Assembly: GCA_040388535.1 (NCBI GenBank)
Contig: JAZKBR010000002.1
Location: 838,838 to 902,837, forward strand
Source: Gemmatimonadota bacterium
GTDB taxonomy: Bacteria > Gemmatimonadota > Gemmatimonadetes > Gemmatimonadales > GWC2-71-9
Direction of reading: 5' to 3'
Length of the DNA stretch: 64,000 nt
The translations under genes were made by a program, and so were the position numbers. Below, one piece after another: positions 53,709 through 63,964 of this stretch. The notes under the pieces are model-generated. The model was not told the DNA's origin. It made no database searches and saw only the letters and a program-made list of their open reading frames with translations. Numbering within the stretch: the first letter of the stretch is position 1; each line of letters opens with the position of its first letter.

Positions 53709-55925
53709 GTGAACGACATGGACGACATCCTGCGTGAGTTTCTCGTCGAGAGCAACGAGAACCTTGACCAGGTCGAGCGCGACATGCTGGCGTTGGAGCA
53801 GCAGCCCGATGACCTCGACCGGTTGTCGAGCGTCTTTCGCTGCGTCCATACCATCAAGGGAACCAGCGGTTTCCTGGCGCTGCCGGTGCTCGAGCACGTC
53901 GCGCACGTGGGTGAGAGTGTGCTCAGTCGCCTCCGTGATGGTGAACTCCGTTTCGATTCCGACATTGCCGACACCCTGCTCACGTTGAACGACGCCCTGC
54001 GCGGCATCCTGAAGGCGATCGAGGCGACCGGCAGCGAAGGCGCGACGGATCACTCCGCGTTGCTGGCGCGCCTGAATCGCCTGAATGACGGCGTGGCCGA
54101 GCCGACGCCGGTTGCGGTCACGGTGGCAACGCCGGATGCTGCGGTCGCCCCGGCGATTCCAGCTGCTGTGCCGGCACCGGCGCCCGACGCAGAAGTCGCG
54201 ACGATCGTGACCCGGAGCGATTCGGCCGCGGTCGACGCCGTTGGCGTGAGCGATACCAGCATCCGCGTCGATGTGGCCCTGCTCGACAAGCTGATGACGC
54301 TCGTGGGCGAGCTTGTCCTCGCGCGCAACCAGGTGTTGCAGCACTCGGCCTCCCTCGATGACCAGACCTTCGTCGCCACTTCACAGCGCCTCGACCTGAT
54401 CACCACGGAGTTGCAGGAAGGGGTGATGAAGACCCGGATGCAGCCGATCGGCACCGTCTGGTCGAAGCTGCCCCGCGTCGTGCGTGACCTCGCGCAGCAA
54501 TGCGGCAAGCTGGTGCGCATCGAACTCGAAGGGAAGGACACCGAACTCGACAAGACGTTGATCGAGGCGATCAAGGATCCCCTCGTGCACATCGTCCGCA
54601 ACTCGGTCGATCACGGCATCGAGACGCCGGAAGCGCGGGTGGCGGCGGGGAAGAGCGCCGAAGGTGTGCTCCGGCTCCGCGCCTATCACGAGGGCGGCCA
54701 GGTCAACATCGAGATCACCGATGATGGCGGCGGCATCAATCCGGAGCGTGTGCGGCAGACCGCCGTGCGTCGTGGTGTCGTGAGCGAGGCGCAGTCACTG
54801 CGGCTGAGCGAGCGCGACCTGGTGCAGCTGGTGTTCGAGCCCGGCTTCTCGACCGCGGAAAAGGTGACGAACGTCTCCGGCCGTGGCGTCGGGATGGACG
54901 TGGTGCGCACCAACATCGAGAAGATCGGCGGCACGATCGACCTGCAGAGTTCGTTCGGCAGCGGCACGACCCTCAAGATCAAGATTCCGCTGACGCTCGC
55001 CATCATCCCCGCGCTGATCGTGGCGGGACGCGGCGAGCGTTACGCCATTCCGCAGGTGTCGCTCCTCGAACTGGTTCGCCTCGAAGGCGAGCAGATCCGC
55101 ACCTCGATCGAGATGATCCACGGCGCACCGGTCTACCGCCTGCGCGGTCGCCTGCTTCCGCTGGTGCACCTGAGCAGCGCGCTCGGGCTGGCGCCGGCGA
55201 CCGAAGCGGCCGAATCGATCAACATCGTGGTGCTGCGTGCCGACGATCGGCAGTTCGGCCTGGTGGTCGACAGCGTCAGCGATACCGAAGAGATCGTGGT
55301 GAAGCCGCTGGGCAAGCGCCTCAAGGGGCTGCCGGTCTATGCCGGGGCCACCATCATGGGCGACGGACGCGTCGCGCTGATTCTCGATGTGCTCGGGCTC
55401 GCGCAAGCAGCCAATGTGCTGAGCGCCGGTGCCCGTGAGCGGGTCTCGGTGGATCACGCAGAGCGCAACGACGAGAGTCGCGCAAATCGGCAGACCCTGC
55501 TGGTGATGGCCGTGGGCGAGACGTCGCGAGTGGCGGTGCCGCTCAGCGAAGTCGCGCGCCTCGAGCAGTTCCCGTCCTCAGCGGTCGAGGTCTCCGGCAA
55601 TCGGCGCGTGGTCCAGTATCGCGGACGCATCATGCCGCTGCTCGACATCGCGCACTTCCTCGGCGCACCGCCGACGGATCTCCCTGACATGATGTCGGTG
55701 GTGGTCTACCAGTCGGGCGATCGCAGTGTGGGTCTGGTGGTGAGCGAGATCGTGGACATCGTGGAAGAAGCGATCACCGTGCGCGACACGATGCCGCGTC
55801 GCGGCACGCTGGGCGCCGTGGTGGTGCAAGGCAGCGTGACCGACCTGCTCGACCTCGAGGCGCTGGTCCGCAATGCCGACCTGTTCGCCAATGACTTCGG
55901 ATCGCCAGTGGCGGAGGCCGCCTGA
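53709..55925 (+). CDS. cheA: Chemotaxis histidine kinase CheA with two CheW-like domains
   Basis: Kinase that phosphorylates CheY in response to receptors. Domain order: HPt (about residues 5-105, phosphorylated His47 in CVHTIKGTSGF), Ala/Pro linker replacing a recognisable P2 domain, dimerisation helices (VALLDKLMTLVGELVLARNQVL), ATPase (NSVDHGIETPEAR, DDGGGINPERV, GRGVGMDVV), CheW-like domain 1 (about 440-570) and a second CheW-like domain (about 590-735, LLVMAVGETSRVAVPLSEVARLEQF). The duplicated CheW domain makes it 738 residues. GTG 53709 follows GGAGG; the stop overlaps cheW by one base. Confidence 0.93.
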   Translation: MNDMDDILREFLVESNENLDQVERDMLALEQQPDDLDRLSSVFRCVHTIKGTSGFLALPVLEHVAHVGESVLSRLRDGELRFDSDIADTLLTLNDALRGILKAIEATGSEGATDHSALLARLNRLNDGVAEPTPVAVTVATPDAAVAPAIPAAVPAPAPDAEVATIVTRSDSAAVDAVGVSDTSIRVDVALLDKLMTLVGELVLARNQVLQHSASLDDQTFVATSQRLDLITTELQEGVMKTRMQPIGTVWSKLPRVVRDLAQQCGKLVRIELEGKDTELDKTLIEAIKDPLVHIVRNSVDHGIETPEARVAAGKSAEGVLRLRAYHEGGQVNIEITDDGGGINPERVRQTAVRRGVVSEAQSLRLSERDLVQLVFEPGFSTAEKVTNVSGRGVGMDVVRTNIEKIGGTIDLQSSFGSGTTLKIKIPLTLAIIPALIVAGRGERYAIPQVSLLELVRLEGEQIRTSIEMIHGAPVYRLRGRLLPLVHLSSALGLAPATEAAESINIVVLRADDRQFGLVVDSVSDTEEIVVKPLGKRLKGLPVYAGATIMGDGRVALILDVLGLAQAANVLSAGARERVSVDHAERNDESRANRQTLLVMAVGETSRVAVPLSEVARLEQFPSSAVEVSGNRRVVQYRGRIMPLLDIAHFLGAPPTDLPDMMSVVVYQSGDRSVGLVVSEIVDIVEEAITVRDTMPRRGTLGAVVVQGSVTDLLDLEALVRNADLFANDFGSPVAEAA

Positions 55926-56386
55926 TGCAACCCGACAGCACTCGTCATTTCTGCACCTTCTTTGCTGATGGACTCTACTTCGGCGTCGAAGTCGAACGCG
56001 TGCAGGAAGTGATTCGCTACCAGCCGATGACCAAGGTTCCGCTGGCACATGACGTGCTTGGTGGATTGATCAACCTGCGTGGACAGATCGTGACGGCCGT
56101 CGACCTGCGTCGTCGTCTCGACCTGCCACCACGAACCGACGATCGCCTGCCGATGAATGTGGTGATCCGGAATGACGACGGCGCGGTCTCGCTGCTGGTG
56201 GACGAGATCGGTGATGTGATCGCGGTGGAGGCCTCCGCCTGGGAGCCCCGCCCCGACACGGTGCGCGGCGAATCGCGCGACCTGATCACCGGCGCCTACA
56301 AGACTGCCGATCGACTGCTGCTGGTGCTGGATACCGACCGGGCGATTACCCCCGGCGAGTTGAGCCCGGTCGCGGTCGCATCGTAA
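55925..56386 (+). CDS. cheW: Chemotaxis coupling protein CheW
   Basis: Adaptor joining receptors to CheA. The 153-residue protein has the CheW fold with FFADGLYFGVEVERVQEVIRYQ, GLINLRGQIVTAVDLRRRL and LVDEIGDVI. It starts in a TGATG overlap with cheA. It is followed by a palindrome and a periplasmic protein gene. Confidence 0.93.
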   Translation: MQPDSTRHFCTFFADGLYFGVEVERVQEVIRYQPMTKVPLAHDVLGGLINLRGQIVTAVDLRRRLDLPPRTDDRLPMNVVIRNDDGAVSLLVDEIGDVIAVEASAWEPRPDTVRGESRDLITGAYKTADRLLLVLDTDRAITPGELSPVAVAS

Positions 56387-56432
56387 CGAAGGGGTCGCAA
56401 CGACACGCTGCACTCGTCCTAGCGACCGTACC

Positions 56433-56455
56433 GCGCGAGCCATGATGGCTCGCGC
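56433..56455. promoter_or_regulatory. 23-bp perfect palindrome downstream of cheW
   Basis: Two 11-base arms, GCGCGAGCCAT and ATGGCTCGCGC, are separated by one base. It lies 47 bases after cheW and 31 bases before the next start codon. It could be a dimeric operator or an RNA hairpin that reduces read-through. No T-tract follows. Confidence 0.45.
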
Positions 56456-56486
56456 CATCACACCCAGTTGGTCGGAGGGATCCTCA

Positions 56487-56978
56487 ATGCGCGTGTTCAT
56501 CCTGTCTGGATTGCTGCTCGGAAGCCTCGCTGGTACGGCGAGCGCACAACTGCCACCCCGCAAGACCGTCGCGGTCGCCGTCGATGCCACGGCTCGCCTG
56601 CTCGTGGCCAATGCCGTCGTCGAAGGCGATTGCACCCCGGCCGACGCGCTCGCCTTCTCGGGAGCCATGCGCGCCCAGCTCGGCAAGTCGCTCGACGGCA
56701 AGGTGGTCGTGGTCACCCGGGACAAGATGAACGACGCCCTGAAGACCTTCGGCTACGAAGCCGATGAATTGCTGCCCGAAGCGACGGTAGCGCCGCTCGC
56801 AGATGCACTGAAGGCAGGAAAGGTGGTAACGGCGAAGCTGAGCAAGGGTGCCAACGGCCTGCTTTCGGTGGTCGCGACCGTGAAAGGGAAGGGAGACGTG
56901 ACGGCCACGCAGGAAGCCGGGCAGAGCACCGCCGCCTTCGGCGATGCGGTCGCGCTGCTGGTCAAGGCCAGTCTCTAA
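56487..56978 (+). CDS. Secreted hypothetical protein between cheW and a chemoreceptor
   Basis: A 163-residue protein with a leader ending near ASAQL. The mature part (DATARLLVANAVVEGDCTPADALAFSGAMRAQL..LLVKASL) is alpha/beta with no motif I know; one Cys. ATG 56487 has a GGAGGG site eight bases upstream. Its place suggests a periplasmic partner of the chemoreceptor that follows 33 bases later, but this is only positional. Confidence 0.72.
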   Translation: MRVFILSGLLLGSLAGTASAQLPPRKTVAVAVDATARLLVANAVVEGDCTPADALAFSGAMRAQLGKSLDGKVVVVTRDKMNDALKTFGYEADELLPEATVAPLADALKAGKVVTAKLSKGANGLLSVVATVKGKGDVTATQEAGQSTAAFGDAVALLVKASL

Positions 56979-57011
56979 CTCACCTCGACACTCGCGACGG
57001 AGAGCATCGGC

Positions 57012-58763
57012 ATGAAGCGGTTCAACGAACTCGGCATCGGGGCCAAACTCAATTGGCTCATCGCCCTTGGCGCGGTGGCGCTGGTCAGCCTGGGCGTCGT
57101 GGCCTTCAAGAGCATGAACACGGTGGGGGCGTCCGGTCAATTCGCGAAGACGACGACAGCACGCCAGAGTCTGGTGGGCGACGCGGCACCGCCGGTGCTC
57201 TTCATCTCCGAGCCGTATTCGGTGATGCTGCGGATGGCCGGTGAACTCGATCCCGTGAAGCTGAAGGGTCTCGTGTCGCAGGCGAAGGCGTTCAGCAGCG
57301 CCTATCACGCCGGCATTGCGAGCTGGCGGGATTCGCTCTCGGGGCAACCAGAACTGCTCGCGCATCTGGACAGCGTGGCCGTGCCGGGCGACCGCTTCTT
57401 CAAGGTGCTCGAGGAACAGTACACGCCGCTCATTCTCAAGGATGACCGCGAAAAGGCGTTCGATCTGGCGCGCGGCGTATTGACCTCATCGTACGAGGAG
57501 CAGGTCACCGCCATCAGCCATCTCGTGAAGGTCGCGACCGCCGAAGCGACCCAGGCAGACACCGACGCGCGGCAGGCCGAGGCGCGTGCGCGCTGGATCG
57601 TCGGTGGCGTGGCGGCAGGCGCCATTGCGCTGATGCTGCTCATCGGCACCATCATCACCCGCGGCATCGTGACGCCGTTGCGGCACACGGCCGAGCTTCT
57701 CGAGACCGTGGCCAGGGGCGACCTCACGGTCCGGATGGAAGAGCACGGCACCGACGAAGTGGGCCGGATGGCGACGGCGCTGAACACGGCGCTCGACTCG
57801 CTCCGTTCGACGATTGCGTCGATCGGCGAGAGCGCGGAGTCGCTGGCGGGCTCGTCCGAGGAATTGACGTCCGTGAGTCAGCAGATGGGCGCGAACGCCG
57901 AAGAGACCGCAGCGCAGTCGGGTGTGGTCTCCGCCGCCGCCGATCAGGTCAGCAGCAATGTCCAGACAGTGGCCGCCGGCAGCGAGGAGATGAGTGCCTC
58001 GATCCGCGAGATCGCGAAGAACACCGCCGAGGCCACGCGCGTGGCAGCGACGGCCGTGCAGGTGGCAGAAGCGACCAATCTGACCATCAGCAAGCTGGGG
58101 ATCTCGAGCGCCGAGATCGGTCAGGTCATCAAGGTGATTACCTCGATTGCCGAGCAGACCAATCTCCTCGCCCTGAACGCGACCATCGAAGCGGCTCGCG
58201 CCGGTGAGGCGGGCAAGGGGTTCGCCGTCGTCGCGAACGAAGTGAAGGAGCTCGCCAAGGAAACCGCGCGTGCGACCGAGGAGATCGGCAAGAAGATCGC
58301 CGTCATCCAGGGCGATACCGAAGGGGCAGTTGCGGCGATCCGGCAGGTCGGCACCATCATCGGCCAGATCAACGACATCCAGACCACCATCGCCGGCGCC
58401 GTTGAGGAGCAGGCGGCCACGACGGCCGAGATCGGCCGCAATGTGAGCGATGCGGCGCGCGGGTCGGCGGAAATCGCCCAGAACATCACCGGCGTCGCCC
58501 AGGCGGCACAGAGCACTGCCAGCGGTGCCACCCAGACGCAGGCATCATCCGCAGAGCTGGCCCGGATGGCCACCGAGTTGCAGCGCCTGGTGTCGCGCTT
58601 CCATGTGGACGTCGATGCTCCGCGCCAGCGCGCGACCACGAAGAAGAAGCCGGCGCGCTCGGCGCCACCAGTACGGCGTCCGCAGCACGATCAGGACGAC
58701 GAGCAGGGGAACGAACCGGCCGAAATCGTCGCGGGTGGAGGGTGGTTCGCCTCGCTGCGCTGA
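57012..58763 (+). CDS. Methyl-accepting chemotaxis protein (copy 1 of 3)
   Basis: A 583-residue chemoreceptor with TM1 at about 13-33, a four-helix sensor (about 35-190), TM2 near 195-215, HAMP ([20 protein letters not shown]) and a methyl-accepting domain with the tip [20 protein letters not shown]. The C-terminal tail after about residue 535 is Arg/Lys/Pro-rich and disordered. Its signalling half is almost the same as in the chemoreceptors at 58903 and 62207, and the sensors differ. Probably co-transcribed from the cheA promoter. A strong terminator follows. Confidence 0.93.
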   Translation: MKRFNELGIGAKLNWLIALGAVALVSLGVVAFKSMNTVGASGQFAKTTTARQSLVGDAAPPVLFISEPYSVMLRMAGELDPVKLKGLVSQAKAFSSAYHAGIASWRDSLSGQPELLAHLDSVAVPGDRFFKVLEEQYTPLILKDDREKAFDLARGVLTSSYEEQVTAISHLVKVATAEATQADTDARQAEARARWIVGGVAAGAIALMLLIGTIITRGIVTPLRHTAELLETVARGDLTVRMEEHGTDEVGRMATALNTALDSLRSTIASIGESAESLAGSSEELTSVSQQMGANAEETAAQSGVVSAAADQVSSNVQTVAAGSEEMSASIREIAKNTAEATRVAATAVQVAEATNLTISKLGISSAEIGQVIKVITSIAEQTNLLALNATIEAARAGEAGKGFAVVANEVKELAKETARATEEIGKKIAVIQGDTEGAVAAIRQVGTIIGQINDIQTTIAGAVEEQAATTAEIGRNVSDAARGSAEIAQNITGVAQAAQSTASGATQTQASSAELARMATELQRLVSRFHVDVDAPRQRATTKKKPARSAPPVRRPQHDQDDEQGNEPAEIVAGGGWFASLR

Positions 58764-58785
58764 GTGGACGTCGTAGCCAGTGATT

Positions 58786-58824
58786 GAGCGGGCGAGGGAG
58801 CAATCCCTCGCCCGCTCAGCCTTT
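58786..58824 (+). terminator. Terminator after chemoreceptor 1
   Basis: A 14-bp perfect stem (58786-58799 with 58804-58817) closed by a GCAA tetraloop, then AGCCTTTT. The last two stem bases are also the first of the next sigma-28 -35 box. Confidence 0.85.
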
Positions 58825-58842
58825 TGGAGATTGTGCCGATAA
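58816..58842 (+). promoter_or_regulatory. Sigma-28 type promoter of chemoreceptor 2
   Basis: TCAGCCTT, 11 bases, GCCGATAA: the -10 is an exact match to the FliA consensus. It lies 60 bases before the ATG at 58903 and overlaps the preceding terminator. Confidence 0.8.
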
Positions 58843-58902
58843 GGCGGGCACTCGGTGGCGCGCGCCATGCGCCGCCTGCACAATATTCGAACGGAGCAGC
58901 GG

Positions 58903-60654
58903 ATGTCACAGTGGTTTCGGGATCTGTCGATCAAGGGCAAGCTCGTGCTCGGTTTCAGCGGCGCGGCGCTGCTGACCGCACTGGCTGGCGGTTACACGGT
59001 GACCCAGTTGCTGTCGCTGGACAACGCTGATACCCGTCTCTACCAGGAAGTGACCAAGCCGCTGACGAAGCTGGGCGAGCTGTCGTACCAGTTTGCCCGC
59101 GCGCAGGTCCGGATGCGCGACCTCACGCTGACGACCGACAGCACCGAGAAGGCGACCTATCGGGCCGACATCGACAAGCGCCTGGCGCGGGTGGACGAAC
59201 TCGTCGCCCTCGTGGATTCCGAAGTGAAGGACAGTGTCGTACGCAGGGCGCTCGAGGGGTTCAAGGCCGCGAACGCCAGCTACGCTCCGCTGCGCGACAC
59301 CGCCCTCGCGCTGGCGATGGCCAACAAGAACGCCGAAGCACAGGCCTACAACAAGAACCGGATCCGGGTGAAGGTGTCGCCGGTCTATGCCGCGCTCGAC
59401 TCGATCGGGACCAAGATGCAGCAGGCAGGCGCGACGATGTCCGATGGTAACACCAAGCGAGCGGAGCGGACCACGATGCTCTCGGTTGCGGCGATCCTCG
59501 TCGCATTGGCAGTGGCCGTCTTGGCCGGTCTCGCCGTGGCTAATCGGATCTCGCAGCCCCTCGTTGCCGCTGTCGGTGCCCTCGAGCGGGTGGCCGCTGG
59601 CGACCTGACCGTGCGGCTGGCATCCGGCAGCCAGGATGAGGTGGGTCGGATGGCGACGGCGCTCACCGGTGCCGTGACCTCGATGCACCAGACCATTGCG
59701 ACCATCGCTGGCCACGCGCAGACGCTCGCCGGTTCCGCCGAGGAACTCACCTCGGTGTCGCAGCAACTCGGCGCGAGCGCCGAAGAAACAGCGGCCCAGT
59801 CGGGTGTGGTGTCGGCAGCCGCCGAGGAAGTCAGCAGCAACGTGCAGACGGTGGCGACGGGCAGCGAAGAGATGAGCGCCTCGATTCGCGAAATCGCGAA
59901 AAGCACCTCCGAAGCGACCCGGGTCGCCGGGAATGCCGTGAGCGCTGCGGCGCGCACCAATGCCACCATCGGGAAGCTCGACCTCTCGAGCGCCGAAATC
60001 GGCCAGGTCATCAAGGTCATTACCTCGATCGCCGAACAGACCAACCTCCTGGCACTCAACGCCACGATTGAAGCCGCGCGTGCAGGCGAGGCCGGGAAGG
60101 GCTTTGCCGTCGTGGCGAACGAAGTGAAGGAGCTGGCGAAGGCAACCGCGACTGCCACCGAGGAGATCAGCCGGAAGATCGCGGCGATCCAGGGCGACAC
60201 GGCGGGTGCTGTCGCCGCGATCGAGGAGATCGAGGGCGTGATTGCGCAGGTGAGCGACATCCAGACCACGATCGCCGGGGCCGTCGAAGAGCAGGCCGCG
60301 ACCACGGCCGAAATCGGCCGCAACGTGACCGAAGCAGCGCGTGGGTCGGCCGAGATCGCCCAGAACATCACCGGCGTGGCGCAAGCGGCGCAGGCGACGG
60401 CAAGCGGTGCCACGCAGACGCAGGCATCGGCGGCCGAGTTGTCGAAGATGGCGGCCGAGTTGCAGCAACTCGTAAGTCGGTTCCAGGTCGATTCGCCGCG
60501 CAGCGGATCGCGCCGTGCGGTGTCAACTTCTCAGTCGGCCAGAAAGTTTGCAGCGACACCACGTGACGCGCGCGTCACGCCGGAAGCCAGTGAGGACGCG
60601 GCTTTTGCGTCGACCGGTGCATCGGTCACGGGCTGGTCGGCCACGCTGCGCTGA
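58903..60654 (+). CDS. Methyl-accepting chemotaxis protein (copy 2 of 3)
   Basis: A 583-residue chemoreceptor: TM1 ([20 protein letters not shown]), four-helix sensor of the 4HB_MCP type ([25 protein letters not shown]), TM2 ([20 protein letters not shown]), HAMP, and the same signalling tip as copy 1. The C-terminal tail is variable and Ser/Thr-rich. ATG 58903 with GGAGCAGCGG upstream is used; in-frame codons further up precede the sigma-28 start region and are not needed. Confidence 0.93.
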   Translation: MSQWFRDLSIKGKLVLGFSGAALLTALAGGYTVTQLLSLDNADTRLYQEVTKPLTKLGELSYQFARAQVRMRDLTLTTDSTEKATYRADIDKRLARVDELVALVDSEVKDSVVRRALEGFKAANASYAPLRDTALALAMANKNAEAQAYNKNRIRVKVSPVYAALDSIGTKMQQAGATMSDGNTKRAERTTMLSVAAILVALAVAVLAGLAVANRISQPLVAAVGALERVAAGDLTVRLASGSQDEVGRMATALTGAVTSMHQTIATIAGHAQTLAGSAEELTSVSQQLGASAEETAAQSGVVSAAAEEVSSNVQTVATGSEEMSASIREIAKSTSEATRVAGNAVSAAARTNATIGKLDLSSAEIGQVIKVITSIAEQTNLLALNATIEAARAGEAGKGFAVVANEVKELAKATATATEEISRKIAAIQGDTAGAVAAIEEIEGVIAQVSDIQTTIAGAVEEQAATTAEIGRNVTEAARGSAEIAQNITGVAQAAQATASGATQTQASAAELSKMAAELQQLVSRFQVDSPRSGSRRAVSTSQSARKFAATPRDARVTPEASEDAAFASTGASVTGWSATLR

Positions 60655-60678
60655 GCGCGCGTGGTACCACTGAAGTGC

Positions 60679-60705
60679 GCGGGCGAGGAGAGCTTCCTCG
60701 CCCGC
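60679..60705 (+). terminator. Hairpin after chemoreceptor 2
   Basis: An 11-bp perfect stem (60679-60689 with 60695-60705) with the GCGGGCGAGGA/TCCTCGCCCGC sequence shared with the other two chemoreceptor terminators. It is followed by TCACGTTT, which doubles as the -35 of the next promoter; the T-tract is poor. Confidence 0.7.
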
Positions 60706-60732
60706 TCACGTTTCCTTCATCTTCGCCGATAA
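60706..60732 (+). promoter_or_regulatory. Sigma-28 type promoter of the porin-like gene
   Basis: TCACGTTT, 11 bases, GCCGATAA: six of eight -35 bases and all eight -10 bases match the FliA consensus. It lies 54 bases before the GTG at 60787. Confidence 0.82.
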
Positions 60733-60786
60733 GAAGCCCGGATCGGTGCACCGTCACGTCGGCGCACCACGAAAAACTCTGACCGG

Positions 60787-62139
60787 GTGACTCGGATGCG
60801 GACGCGATTGATCAGTGTGCTGGTGATGACGATGTGTGGCGCCGCGGCCGTGCATGCGCAGGGGCCGCAGAGCCGGCCTGCAGCAGCGGTGGACACGACG
60901 CGTGCGTTTCGCGCGACGGATGTGGCCACGCTGGCACAGATGATGGACTCGCTCGCGCACCGCCTGGATTCGCTCCGGCGCGACCTCGGCGACATCGATC
61001 GTCGCGGCAAGCAGAGCGCCGCGGGGATCGGCAACTTCCGGCTCAGCGGCGAAGTGCGCGCGCGCTTCGAGGTGACCACCCAGCGCGGCGGTACGCCGAC
61101 GCGGGAACGAGCCCGCTTCCGCGCCAGGATTCACGCGACCAGCGACCTCTCGAAGACCTTCAGTGGCGGTGTCTCGCTCTCGTCCGGCCCCACCGACGAG
61201 CCGGCGTCTGGCACCCAGACCTTCACCGGGTTCTTCACCCGCAAGGTGCTCTCCTTCGAGCGCTTCTTCGTGAGCTGGCGCCCGGCTGGTGTGAAGGGCC
61301 TGGCCGTGACCGCCGGAAAGTTTCCGACGCCGTGGCTGCGGACCAACATGACCTTCAGCAATGACCTCTCGCCCGAGGGGATCAACGCGACCTGGCGCCG
61401 GAGTGGGCTGTCGCACCGCGTTGATGAAGTCGCGATCGTCGCCTTCGCCCTCCCGATGCTCGAAGTGGCATCGGGCGAGGACAGCTGGATCAAGGGTGGC
61501 CAGTTGCAGAGCCGGTTCCGAATGGCGCCGCGCACCACCTTCTCGGTTGCGCTTGGCTATATCGACGTGCGCAACGCCAATCCGCTGGCGGTCGCGGTCG
61601 GCGCGGGCACCATCAAGCCGGCATTGCCGCAGTCCAACAGCGTCGTGCTCAACGGCAGTGGGAAGGCCGCCGCCTATGGCACCGCCTTCCGTTTCGAGGA
61701 TCTCCTCGCGGTGGCCGAGCGTGGTGCCGGGACTCGTTTCCCGGTGGCCCTGCAGCTGCACGCGGTCCGCAACGTGCGCGCGGCCGATGGGAAGCAGCTC
61801 GCGTGGCAGGCCGAAGCGCGTGTCGGTGCCACAGTGAAGCCGGGGCAGTGGCAGATCAGCGCCGGCGCCTATCGGATCGAACAGGATGCCGTGATCGCGG
61901 CCTTCAACGGCACCGACTATCGACTTGGCTCCAACAGCGTCGGCCAGCTGGCCTCGCTGGTCGTGCGCGTGCGCCCGGAAGTCCTGGCGACCGCAGCGTT
62001 CTACCGTGGTCGCGTGCTCGATACGCGGGCGACCCCGGAACTCGTCGCGCCGGAAGTGCGCGCCCTTTGCACCACCGGGGCGGGTTGCCGTGATCCCTAT
62101 ATGAGCCGTTTCCAGTTCGATCTGTCCTACACGTTCTGA
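60787..62139 (+). CDS. Porin-like outer membrane protein under flagellar-type control
   Basis: A 450-residue protein with a leader ending near AAVHAQG, a coiled-coil segment ([23 protein letters not shown]) as found before the barrel of some putative porins, and a barrel ending in an aromatic residue (QFDLSYTF*). [13 protein letters not shown] and [12 protein letters not shown] fit transmembrane strands. GTG 60787 or ATG 60796 are both possible. It stands between two chemoreceptors and has its own sigma-28 promoter, which suggests that it brings the attractant across the outer membrane. Confidence 0.8.
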   Translation: MTRMRTRLISVLVMTMCGAAAVHAQGPQSRPAAAVDTTRAFRATDVATLAQMMDSLAHRLDSLRRDLGDIDRRGKQSAAGIGNFRLSGEVRARFEVTTQRGGTPTRERARFRARIHATSDLSKTFSGGVSLSSGPTDEPASGTQTFTGFFTRKVLSFERFFVSWRPAGVKGLAVTAGKFPTPWLRTNMTFSNDLSPEGINATWRRSGLSHRVDEVAIVAFALPMLEVASGEDSWIKGGQLQSRFRMAPRTTFSVALGYIDVRNANPLAVAVGAGTIKPALPQSNSVVLNGSGKAAAYGTAFRFEDLLAVAERGAGTRFPVALQLHAVRNVRAADGKQLAWQAEARVGATVKPGQWQISAGAYRIEQDAVIAAFNGTDYRLGSNSVGQLASLVVRVRPEVLATAAFYRGRVLDTRATPELVAPEVRALCTTGAGCRDPYMSRFQFDLSYTF

Positions 62140-62206
62140 CCTGACGGCGCCTGGGCGCCCGCTGGTGAACGACCGACGCGCCACAGGGCGCCAGAGGATT
62201 ACGACC

Positions 62207-63904
62207 GTGTTGAAGAATCTGAGTATTGCCGGAAAGGTGTATGCCTTGCTTGCTGGCTGTGTCATCGTGGCCGGCGTGGTCTCGCTGATCCAGCTCAAGA
62301 TGCTGGAGCGCGACTATCACGCTTTCGCCTCGCACGCGGCACTGCAGGACGAGACCCGTGTGTTGCAGGTGACCTTCAAGAAGCAGGTCCAGGCCTGGAA
62401 GGACATCCTGATTCGCGGAGCCGACGAGGCGTCGTTCACCAAGTATCACGACGAATTCGTCCATCTGGATGCCCAGGTGGACTCGCTCTCGGCCGCGCTC
62501 GCGACGAAGGCGGATTCCGGTTCCGTCCGGAAGGCGCTCACGACCTTCAAGGCCGACCACGCCGCGCTGACCAACGACTATACCACCGCCATGGCGGCGT
62601 TTGTGAAGAGCGGGCGGAAGGCGCAGGGCGCGGCGGATGCCGCGATGAAGGGGAAGGATCGTGCGCCGACGGCCACGCTCGACAGCGCCGTGGCCTTTGC
62701 CAAGACGGAGGCGGCCGGCCGGCTCACTAGCGCGGAATCGACGGGACGGATCGGCTTGTTCATCATCATTGCGGCACTGGGCGTCATGGCCTCGCTGTCG
62801 ATTCCAGTCGTCCGCCGCGGCATTCGCAAGCCGCTCTCGGATGCGGAAGCCGTGCTGAGCCGGATCGCCGACGGTGACCTCACCGTGCGCATGGGACTCG
62901 ACAACGATGACGAAGTGGGCCGGATGGGGAAGGCCCTGGATCGCGCGCTCGACAGCCTCGAAAGCACCATCGCCGCCATCGGTGGTCACGCCCACACGCT
63001 GGCCGGCTCGGCCGAGGAATTGACCTCGGTGTCGCAGCAGCTCGGCGCCAATGCCGAAGAGACCGCAGCGCAGTCGGGTGTGGTATCGGCAGCGGCGGAG
63101 CAGGTGAGCAGCAATGTGCAGACGGTGGCGACGGGGAGCGAAGAGATGAGCGCCTCGATTCGCGAAATCGCCAAAAGCACATCGGAAGCCAGTCGCGTCG
63201 CGAACGAGGCCGTGGCCGCTGCCGCGCGCACGACGGCGACGATCGGACAGCTCGGGGTCTCGAGCGCCGAAATCGGTCAGGTCATCAAGGTGATCACCTC
63301 GATCGCCGAGCAGACCAACTTGCTCGCCCTCAACGCCACGATCGAAGCGGCGCGAGCGGGAGAGGCCGGCAAGGGCTTCGCCGTGGTCGCCAACGAAGTG
63401 AAGGAACTCGCGAAGGCCACCGCCACCGCGACCGATGAAATCGGCCGGAAGATCGCTGCAATTCAGGGCGATACGGCTGGTGCGGTGTCGGCGATTGCGG
63501 AGATCGAGGCGGTCATTGCCCAGATCAACGACATTCAGACCACCATCGCCGGAGCCGTCGAGGAGCAGGCTGCAACGACGGCCGAAATCGGTCGCAACGT
63601 GACCGAGGCAGCGCGAGGCTCCTCCGAAATCGCCCAGAACATCACTGGTGTCGCGCAGGCCGCCCAGAGCACCGCAAGCGGCGCCACGCAGTCGCAGGCA
63701 TCCTCGGCCGAGTTGTCGCGGATGGCGGTCGAGTTGCAGGCGCTGGTGAGCCGCTTCCAGGTCAGCGATAAGGCCGTTCGACGCCCATCGCGCGGCGCGC
63801 GCATGACTTTGGCGGCGGCCCGCCCGTCGCCGGAACAGAGTCATTCGTTCGAGGATGATTTTGCAGATGCGGAGCATGATGGGGAGTACGCTCACATCGG
63901 CTGA
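62207..63904 (+). CDS. Methyl-accepting chemotaxis protein (copy 3 of 3)
   Basis: A 565-residue chemoreceptor: TM1 ([20 protein letters not shown]), four-helix sensor with Lys/Ala-rich helices, TM2 ([21 protein letters not shown]), HAMP ([18 protein letters not shown]) and the same signalling tip as copies 1 and 2. The tail ends in an acidic, His-containing segment. GTG 62207 with AGAGGA upstream is preferred over GTG 62165 because it starts right before the conserved [10 protein letters not shown]; the longer form would add 14 residues. Probably transcribed with the porin gene. Confidence 0.92.
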   Translation: MLKNLSIAGKVYALLAGCVIVAGVVSLIQLKMLERDYHAFASHAALQDETRVLQVTFKKQVQAWKDILIRGADEASFTKYHDEFVHLDAQVDSLSAALATKADSGSVRKALTTFKADHAALTNDYTTAMAAFVKSGRKAQGAADAAMKGKDRAPTATLDSAVAFAKTEAAGRLTSAESTGRIGLFIIIAALGVMASLSIPVVRRGIRKPLSDAEAVLSRIADGDLTVRMGLDNDDEVGRMGKALDRALDSLESTIAAIGGHAHTLAGSAEELTSVSQQLGANAEETAAQSGVVSAAAEQVSSNVQTVATGSEEMSASIREIAKSTSEASRVANEAVAAAARTTATIGQLGVSSAEIGQVIKVITSIAEQTNLLALNATIEAARAGEAGKGFAVVANEVKELAKATATATDEIGRKIAAIQGDTAGAVSAIAEIEAVIAQINDIQTTIAGAVEEQAATTAEIGRNVTEAARGSSEIAQNITGVAQAAQSTASGATQSQASSAELSRMAVELQALVSRFQVSDKAVRRPSRGARMTLAAARPSPEQSHSFEDDFADAEHDGEYAHIG

Positions 63905-63926
63905 GGCCAGCGGAGGCGAGTAACGA

Positions 63927-63964
63927 GGACGGGCGAGGAAGTGATTCCTCGCCCGTCCTTTTTT
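63927..63964 (+). terminator. Terminator after chemoreceptor 3
   Basis: A 14-bp perfect stem (63927-63940 with 63945-63958) closed by a GTGA tetraloop, followed by six Ts (63959-63964). The stem sequence (ACGGGCGAGGAA) resembles the other two chemoreceptor terminators. Confidence 0.9.
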
